Of a DNA stretch of 64,000 bases, positions 58,853 through 64,000 are shown one piece after another. The position numbers and the translations under genes were made by a program. The notes under the pieces are model-generated. The model searched no databases. It had not been told where the DNA came from and saw only the letters and a program-made list of their open reading frames with translations. This DNA comes from an uncultured Roseburia sp. (GTDB lineage Bacteria > Bacillota > Clostridia > Lachnospirales > Lachnospiraceae). The stretch spans positions 1 through 64,000 of the forward strand of contig CANSKO010000001.1 in the NCBI GenBank assembly GCA_947647505.1, in the 5' to 3' direction. The stretch's first letter is position 1. Every line of letters begins with the position of its first letter.

Positions 58853-59998
58853 ATGGATGGAATGTTATCGCAGGAAGAAATCAATGCTTTATTAAATGAG
58901 CCGGATGTTTCCGACGTCGGTGAACAGCCGCTTACTGATACGGAAAAAGATGCAATTGCAGAAGTTGCGAATATCAGTATGGGAACGGCGGCGACAACAT
59001 TGTTTTCCCTGGTAAACAAAAAGGTTGATATATCGACTCCGGTCGTTTCTTTTGCCACATGGGAAGATATTGCGGCGTCTTATGAAAGGCCATGCGTATT
59101 TATTCGGATCGGATATACGGTTGGCCTGGACGGAAGCAATGTTCTGGTGTTGAAAGACCATGATGTAAAAGTCATTACGGATCTGATGATGGGAGGAGAC
59201 GGAACGAATACAGATACGGAGCTTGGAGAGATGCATCTGAGCGCGATCTGTGAGGCGATGAATCAGATGATGGGTTCTGCGGCGACTTCCCTTTCTTCCA
59301 TGCTGAATAAGATGATTGATATCAGTCCGCCGGAAGCGGATGTAGTGGATCTTTCGGAAACGTTGGATGGAGGAGCGATTGACAGCTTCCTGGCGGGACG
59401 TTTTGTCAAAATATCGTTTCGGATGGAGATTGGAGATCTGGTTGACAGTCATATCATGCAGTTGTATCCATTTTCGTTTGCAAGAGAAGTATATTCCAGC
59501 ATATCGAAAAATATGGAGGCTGAGATAGAGGCTGTGTCTGCTGGTCGTTCGGAAGTGGATGCCGCTCCTGCGGCTCCTGCGCAGCCTACGGCCGCTCCTG
59601 CGATGGGACAGCCGATGCAGGGGGGTCCGATGATGGGTCAGCCAATGATGGGCGCTCCGATGATGGGTCAGCCAATGATGGGGCAGCCGATGATGAGCCA
59701 GCCGGTCAATGTGCAGCCAGCGCAGTTCCAGACGTTTGCACAGGGAATCAGCCCGGCATTACAATCGGAAAATATCGATTTGATTATGGACGTTCCGCTG
59801 GATGTTACGGTTGAGCTTGGAAGAACGAGCAAGTCCATTCAGGAGATTTTGGATTTTGTGCCTGGGACGATTATTGAATTGAATAAAATTGCCGGAGAGC
59901 CGATTGACGTTCTTGTGAATGGAAAATATGTGGCCAAAGGCGAGGTTGTAGTGATAGAAGAAAATTTTGGTGTAAGAATCACAGAGATTATTAAATAA
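58853..59998 (+). CDS. fliY: Flagellar switch phosphatase FliY (FliN-type C-terminus)
   Basis: 381 residues. It has a CheY-binding N-terminal peptide ('LSQEEINALLN'). A CheC-like domain follows with two phosphatase motifs of form ExxN...P: 'EVANISMG' with 'DISTP', and 'EAMNQMMG' with 'DISPP'. A Met/Gly/Pro/Gln-rich linker with repeated 'MMGQP' units spans about 250-290, and the C-terminal SpoA/FliN domain starts near 305 ('PLDVTVELGRTSKSIQEIL'). Both active sites look intact, so it should dephosphorylate CheY-P at the motor. ATG at 58853 follows AGAGGAG by 10 bases. Confidence 0.95.
   Translation: MDGMLSQEEINALLNEPDVSDVGEQPLTDTEKDAIAEVANISMGTAATTLFSLVNKKVDISTPVVSFATWEDIAASYERPCVFIRIGYTVGLDGSNVLVLKDHDVKVITDLMMGGDGTNTDTELGEMHLSAICEAMNQMMGSAATSLSSMLNKMIDISPPEADVVDLSETLDGGAIDSFLAGRFVKISFRMEIGDLVDSHIMQLYPFSFAREVYSSISKNMEAEIEAVSAGRSEVDAAPAAPAQPTAAPAMGQPMQGGPMMGQPMMGAPMMGQPMMGQPMMSQPVNVQPAQFQTFAQGISPALQSENIDLIMDVPLDVTVELGRTSKSIQEILDFVPGTIIELNKIAGEPIDVLVNGKYVAKGEVVVIEENFGVRITEIIK
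59604..59705 (+). repeat. In-frame Met-rich repeat in fliY
   Basis: Short tandem units of the form ATGATGGGTCAGCCA encode MMGQP/MMGAP/MMSQP copies in the linker between the CheC-like and SpoA domains. The units are nearly identical at DNA level and so prone to length change. Confidence 0.85.
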
Positions 59999-60016
59999 AA
60001 GATAGGAGAATTAAAA

Positions 60017-60379
60017 ATGGCAAAGAATATTTTGGTTTGTGATGATGCGGCATTCATGCGGATGATGATTAAAGATATCTTGACCAAAAATGGTTATGAT
60101 ATCGCGGGTGAGGCGGAAAATGGCGCGAAAGCAGTTGAAAAATTCAATGAGACCAAACCGGATCTTGTGTTGATGGATATTACAATGCCTGAAATGGATG
60201 GCATTCAGGCTTTGAAAAAAATCAAAGAGATTGACGCTGGCGCCAATGTCATCATGTGTTCTGCGATGGGACAGCAGGCGATGGTTATTGAAGCAATTCA
60301 ATCGGGCGCGAAAGATTTTATTGTAAAACCGTTCCAGGCGGAACGTGTGTTGGAAGCGGTAAAGAAAGTTGTAGGCTGA
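60017..60379 (+). CDS. cheY: Chemotaxis response regulator CheY
   Basis: 120 residues, a single receiver domain. Acidic pair Asp9/Asp10 ('LVCDDAAFMR'), phosphoacceptor Asp54 ('LVLMDITMPEMDG'), Ser82 and Lys104 ('IVKPFQ') are all in place. Phosphorylated by CheA, it binds FliM and FliY. Encoded inside the flagellar operon between fliY and fliO, as in Bacillus. TAGGAGA precedes the ATG. Confidence 0.96.
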   Translation: MAKNILVCDDAAFMRMMIKDILTKNGYDIAGEAENGAKAVEKFNETKPDLVLMDITMPEMDGIQALKKIKEIDAGANVIMCSAMGQQAMVIEAIQSGAKDFIVKPFQAERVLEAVKKVVG

Positions 60380-60380
60380 T

Positions 60381-60761
60381 ATGTACATTGCCGCAGTGCA
60401 GATTTCATCTGTTTCTAGTTTTTTTCAGCTGATTGGCGTGCTTTTGATCTTTCTCTTTGTTCTTTTGCTTACGTATTTGACGACGCGCTGGATTGCCGGA
60501 TACCAGAAAGGACACAGCTTCAATAAAAATCTGAAAATTATTGAGACATTAAAAATTGCGCAGAACAAATACATTCAGATTATTGAAGCGGGCGGAGAAT
60601 ATCTGGTGATAGCGCTTGGAAAGGATGAAGTATGTCTGCTTGCAAAGCTGACGGCAGATCAGTTGACAGATCTGCAGACAGAAGAGCTTCCGTCGGGAGT
60701 GGGCGCTGAAACGTTCAAAGAATTATTAGACCGATTCAAAAATCATTTACCGAAGAAGTAG
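60381..60761 (+). CDS. fliO: Flagellar biosynthetic protein FliO
   Basis: 126 residues. One transmembrane helix near 12-36 ('FFQLIGVLLIFLFVLLLTYL') is followed by a small cytoplasmic domain ('NLKIIETLKIAQNKYIQIIE') typical of FliO/FliZ. It helps assemble the FliP ring of the export gate. Begins one base after the cheY stop, with a weak ribosome binding site, so translation is likely coupled. Confidence 0.9.
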   Translation: MYIAAVQISSVSSFFQLIGVLLIFLFVLLLTYLTTRWIAGYQKGHSFNKNLKIIETLKIAQNKYIQIIEAGGEYLVIALGKDEVCLLAKLTADQLTDLQTEELPSGVGAETFKELLDRFKNHLPKK

Positions 60762-60773
60762 ACTGGGATAATT

Positions 60774-61664
60774 ATGAACAAATTAAAAAAGATATATTGT
60801 AGTTTGTCGTTTGCTCTGGCGGTTCTTGTTCTTACGGTTGTGCTGTCAGGGGGGCAGGCTGTTTATGCAACAGATACGACGAATAATCCTCCGTTGGATT
60901 ATGACGAAGCGGTGGGAGAAATTGACGTACCTTCCGGAGATGATATAGGAGAGCCGGAAGACAGAAGGAACAGGCCTCTTGGGAACGCAACTTCTGACAG
61001 TACGAATGGTGTGCATCTTTCTTACAACAATGAGGACGGTACGATATCCGGCTCGATTCGAATACTGTTGATTCTGACGATCCTTTCTCTGGCGCCTTCG
61101 CTTCTGATTCTGCTGACGTCTTTTACAAGGATTATTGTGGTACTGCATTTTTTGCGTACCGCGATTGGAACGCAGTCTTCTCCGCCGAATCAGGTTTTGA
61201 TTGGCCTTGCGCTGTTTCTGACGCTTTTTATTATGCAGCCGGTGTTTTCCGAGATCAATGAAAATGCGATCCAGCCTTTTGATGCGGGAGAGATCACGCA
61301 GGAGGAAGCGATTGAAATTGGAAGCAGGCCGTTGCGTGAGTTTATGAACGGGCAGGCGCAGATCAAGGATCTTGATTTATTTATCCAGATTTCAGGCGAA
61401 ACGTATGAAAGCTATGAAGAAGTTCCTTTTTCCGTATTAATTCCAAGCTTTGTCATCAGTGAGCTCAGACAGGCGTTTATTATTGGATTTATGTTATATA
61501 TTCCATTTATCGTCATTGACATGGTTGTTGCTTCCGTGCTGATGTCCATGGGTATGATGATGCTGCCTCCGACAACAATATCGCTGCCTTTTAAAATATT
61601 GCTGTTTATACTGGCGGATGGATGGAATCTGGTCATTGGCAGTCTGGTGAAAACGTTTTATTAA
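60774..61664 (+). CDS. fliP: Flagellar export gate protein FliP
   Basis: 296 residues. A cleavable signal peptide (about 1-32, ending 'GGQAVYA') is followed by an acidic, low-complexity stretch (33-85) and then the FliP domain with four helices. Family motifs are 'LTSFTRIIVVLHFLRTAIGT', 'FLTLFIMQPVF' and 'MMMLPPTTISLPFKILLFIL'. FliP forms the core pore with FliQ and FliR. The acidic stretch after the signal makes it longer than Bacillus FliP (221). Confidence 0.96.
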   Translation: MNKLKKIYCSLSFALAVLVLTVVLSGGQAVYATDTTNNPPLDYDEAVGEIDVPSGDDIGEPEDRRNRPLGNATSDSTNGVHLSYNNEDGTISGSIRILLILTILSLAPSLLILLTSFTRIIVVLHFLRTAIGTQSSPPNQVLIGLALFLTLFIMQPVFSEINENAIQPFDAGEITQEEAIEIGSRPLREFMNGQAQIKDLDLFIQISGETYESYEEVPFSVLIPSFVISELRQAFIIGFMLYIPFIVIDMVVASVLMSMGMMMLPPTTISLPFKILLFILADGWNLVIGSLVKTFY

Positions 61665-61688
61665 AAAAACGGAAAGGAGGGGGATGGA

Positions 61689-61961
61689 ATGATTACGCAG
61701 GGTGACGTCATCACGATTACAAAAGAAGCGATTTACACCATTATTATAGCATCGGCCCCGTTGCTTTTGATTTCCCTGATTATTGGTCTTATCATCAGTA
61801 TATTCCAGACCGTAACCTCCATTCAGGAACAGACGCTTACCTTTGTGCCGAAAATCGTGGCGGTGTTTGTGGGGATTATGATTTTTGGTCCCTGGATGCT
61901 GGATGTCATGTCTAATTTTATGACGCGTCTCTGGACGGATTTCAGCGTATACTTAAGCTAG
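61689..61961 (+). CDS. fliQ: Flagellar export gate protein FliQ
   Basis: 90 residues with two transmembrane helices and the motif 'SIFQTVTSIQEQTLTFVPKI', diagnostic of FliQ. AAAGGAGGGGG precedes the ATG. Short gap to fliP and 9 bases to fliR. Confidence 0.97.
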   Translation: MITQGDVITITKEAIYTIIIASAPLLLISLIIGLIISIFQTVTSIQEQTLTFVPKIVAVFVGIMIFGPWMLDVMSNFMTRLWTDFSVYLS

Positions 61962-61970
61962 GGTTGCATT

Positions 61971-62756
61971 ATGGTAAATTATAGTTTTTCCTTACTGACA
62001 TTTGAATATTTTATATTGATTTTGGTACGCATATCCTGTTTTGTTTACATTGCTCCCTTTTTTGGAATGCAGAACACGCCGGGAAGGGTAAAAGTTGGTT
62101 TGTCTTTTTTTGTTTCCCTGCTTTTGTTTCAACTGGTTCCAAAAGAGAGTCTTGGATATACGGGGATAGTAGGATATTCCATTATCGTTCTAAAAGAAGG
62201 AATTACAGGATTGCTCATTGGATTTGCAGCAAACATTTGTAATTCCATTATTTTATTAGCCGGAAATATCATTGATATCAACATTGGATTTTCCATGGCT
62301 ACGGAATATAATCCGCAGATGCAGACGCAGGCAAGCGTTACCGGCAATTTTTACAGCTATGTGGTTATGCTCCTTTTGATGATAACCAATATGCATCATT
62401 ATATATTGCGGGCAGTAGCGGATTCGTATCAGCTGATACCGGTAAACGGGCAGGCATTTCAATGGGACCATCTGATGCAGGGCATGCTGACGTATCTGAT
62501 TAACATGTTCGTCATAGCGTTTCGCATTGTGCTTCCTGTGTTTGCCTGTATTATGATTTTAAACTGTATTCTTGGCATTATGGCCAAAGTGTCGCCGCAG
62601 ATGAATATGTTTGCAATTGGCATGCAGTTAAAGGTGCTTGTAGGGCTGACAATTATGTTTTTGACGATTAGTCTGTTTCTCAATGTGTCAGATTTTATTT
62701 TTGATGAAATGAAGCGGACAATTGTATCTATGATAAAAGGGATGTATGCAAGTTGA
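61971..62756 (+). CDS. fliR: Flagellar export gate protein FliR
   Basis: 261 residues, six predicted transmembrane helices. 'FGMQNTPGRVKVGLSFFVSL', 'GLLIGFAANICNSIILLAGN' and 'GIMAKVSPQMNMFAIGMQLK' match FliR. It closes the FliP5-FliQ4-FliR1 gate. The end overlaps the TTG start of flhB by 4 bases. Confidence 0.96.
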   Translation: MVNYSFSLLTFEYFILILVRISCFVYIAPFFGMQNTPGRVKVGLSFFVSLLLFQLVPKESLGYTGIVGYSIIVLKEGITGLLIGFAANICNSIILLAGNIIDINIGFSMATEYNPQMQTQASVTGNFYSYVVMLLLMITNMHHYILRAVADSYQLIPVNGQAFQWDHLMQGMLTYLINMFVIAFRIVLPVFACIMILNCILGIMAKVSPQMNMFAIGMQLKVLVGLTIMFLTISLFLNVSDFIFDEMKRTIVSMIKGMYAS

Positions 62757-63880
62757 CAGAATGGAATCATACAGGGCTTTCCTATCAGCTTCAATGGTTT
62801 GCGAAAGATGGGCCTGGTGGGGAAAAGACAGAAGAGCCGACGGCGAAAAAACTGCAAGATGCCAGAAAAGACGGCAAGGTGGCAAAAAGCAAGGAATTGA
62901 GCAGCGCATTTGATCTGATCGTCCTGTTTTTGCTGCTGAAGGTTTTTGTATCTTACGTATATGACGGGTTTTTGAACGTCTTTACATATACCTGGGGAAA
63001 GATACCCGAATTTGTAAAAAGCGGTGCAAGAGAGATGAGCGGTCAGGGTACGGCGGCCTTGCTGCAGGTTGCATTGCAGGAAATTTTAATGCTTCTGCTG
63101 CCATTTTTCGTTGCGGGCGTGCTTGTGGCGATTGTCATCAATATTTTTCAGGTCGGCTGGAAAGTTACGACGAAGCCGATGAAGCCAAAACTGGATAAAT
63201 TCAATCCAATCAATGGATTCAAACGGATCTGTTCAAAGGATTCTCTGTTTGAGCTTTTAAAATCATTTGTAAAAATATTTGTCATTATCTATATAGCGTA
63301 CACTTCCATCAGTAAAAATGCGGATGAATTGTTCTTTTTGTATGACATTCCGCTGATGCAGGCGATTATTCTCTGCGGACAGGTGATTATTGACGCCGGG
63401 CTGAAAATAGGTCTGGTATATCTGCTTGTCGGAATTGGCGATTATATCTATCAGAAGCATAAATTTCATGAAGAAATGAAGATGACGAAGCAGGAAGTCA
63501 AAGATGAATATAAGAATACGGAAGGAAATCCTGAAATCAAAGGAAAGCAGCGTCAAAGGATGCAGGAAGCGTCCAGAAGGCGTATGATGCAGGATGTTCC
63601 GAAGGCAGACGTCATCATTACGAACCCGACGCACATTTCCGTTGCGCTGCAGTACGATGCGGGTGCAGCCAAAGCGCCCGTTGTGTTGGCAAAGGGAGAA
63701 GATTATCTGGCGCTGAAAATTCGTGAAGTGGCAAAAGAGCATCAGATAGAACTTGTAGAAAACAAACCGCTGGCGCGTATGCTTTACGCCAACGTGGATA
63801 TCGGACAGGAAATTCCGCCGGAGCTGTATCAGGCGGTGGCGGAAGTTCTGGCGATGGTATATAATCTTAAGAACAGTTAG
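62753..63880 (+). CDS. flhB: Flagellar export switch protein FlhB
   Basis: 375 residues. An N-terminal extension ('GLSYQLQWFAKDGPGGEKTE') precedes the usual 'EPTAKKLQDARKDGKVAKSK'. Four transmembrane helices and a cytoplasmic domain follow, with the self-cleavage motif NPTH at about 291-294. It switches export from hook to filament substrates under FliK control. TTG start at 62753, overlapping the fliR stop; AAAGGG lies about 11 bases upstream. Longer than Bacillus FlhB owing to the N-terminal extension. Confidence 0.95.
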   Translation: MTEWNHTGLSYQLQWFAKDGPGGEKTEEPTAKKLQDARKDGKVAKSKELSSAFDLIVLFLLLKVFVSYVYDGFLNVFTYTWGKIPEFVKSGAREMSGQGTAALLQVALQEILMLLLPFFVAGVLVAIVINIFQVGWKVTTKPMKPKLDKFNPINGFKRICSKDSLFELLKSFVKIFVIIYIAYTSISKNADELFFLYDIPLMQAIILCGQVIIDAGLKIGLVYLLVGIGDYIYQKHKFHEEMKMTKQEVKDEYKNTEGNPEIKGKQRQRMQEASRRRMMQDVPKADVIITNPTHISVALQYDAGAAKAPVVLAKGEDYLALKIREVAKEHQIELVENKPLARMLYANVDIGQEIPPELYQAVAEVLAMVYNLKNS

Positions 63881-63894
63881 AAGGAGGACTTGAA

Positions 63895-64000
63895 ATGAAA
63901 AAAGCAGATGTCGGTGTGGCATTGTATTTGCTTGCAGCAGTTATCTTTTTCATTGTGCCGATTCCTCCTGCATTTTTGAGCGCTATGCAGGCGGTCAATA
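63895..64000 (+). CDS. flhA: Flagellar export gate protein FlhA (start only, cut by window end)
   Basis: The first 35 codons after AAGGAGG at 63881-63887. 'VALYLLAAVIFFIVPIPP' and 'FLSAMQAVN' match the first transmembrane helix and following turn of FlhA, which normally follows flhB. The rest of the roughly 680-residue protein lies beyond the window. Confidence 0.88.
   Translation, partial: MKKADVGVALYLLAAVIFFIVPIPPAFLSAMQAVN

Overview
The window is a stretch of Clostridia-type (Firmicutes) chromosome, most likely from a motile anaerobe of the Lachnospiraceae. The evidence is a Bacillus/Clostridium-type flagellar operon with FliY, a pyruvate:ferredoxin oxidoreductase, a CBS-domain pyrophosphatase, MecA, DUF4364 and DUF6472 proteins, and strong GGAGG ribosome binding sites. 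Most of the sequence is about half G+C; the first 0.6 kb is clearly more AT-rich and looks acquired.

Layout. (1) 1-5.3 kb is accessory: a NimA-like flavoprotein gene closed by stacked terminators, an alpha/beta hydrolase, a chemoreceptor, a small serine recombinase with a palindromic site repeated in inverted orientation just behind it, and a 0.35 kb non-coding stretch with a long nested inverted repeat. (2) 5.3-25.6 kb is the most unusual part. One tightly packed, same-strand gene set encodes a large secreted DUF6273-repeat protein, three zinc-ribbon Ser/Thr kinases with different sensor/output domains (solute-binding-like, PASTA, FHA), two PP2C phosphatases, two zinc-ribbon FHA proteins, a membrane VWA-FHA protein, a DUF4234-FHA membrane protein, a double-FHA ABC transporter, a DUF2752 membrane protein, a secreted PPC/Big2 protein and a zinc-ribbon membrane protein. 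Together they look like a phospho-threonine signalling system built around the envelope and an ABC transporter. (3) 25.7-29.6 kb is housekeeping: ylxM, ffh, rpsP, khpA and gpmI. (4) 29.7-43.3 kb holds pyrG (minus strand), a DUF6472 gene and nifJ, a GH43-like glycosidase, a tail-anchored coiled-coil protein, a CBS pyrophosphatase, mecA, a minus-strand malic enzyme/DUF4364 pair and rho. (5) 43.5-64 kb is the flagellar/chemotaxis cluster: flgB-flgC-fliE-fliF-fliG-fliH-fliI-fliJ-motE-like-fliK-flgD-TIGR02530-flgE, a terminator, then motA-motB-fliL-fliM-fliY-cheY-fliO-fliP-fliQ-fliR-flhB and the first 35 codons of flhA, which runs off the window.

How the parts may work together. The flagellar genes give a nearly complete basal body, export gate, C-ring, hook and stator, and the chemoreceptor at 2.3 kb could feed the CheY/FliM/FliY switch. 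In the signalling cluster the kinases would phosphorylate threonines, FHA domains would read them, and the PP2C enzymes would erase them. The extracellular PASTA, VWA and solute-binding-like domains would sense, and the FHA-ABC transporter is a plausible effector. That last scheme is inference from domain content and gene order. No rRNA, tRNA, CRISPR array, riboswitch or complete transposon was recognised.
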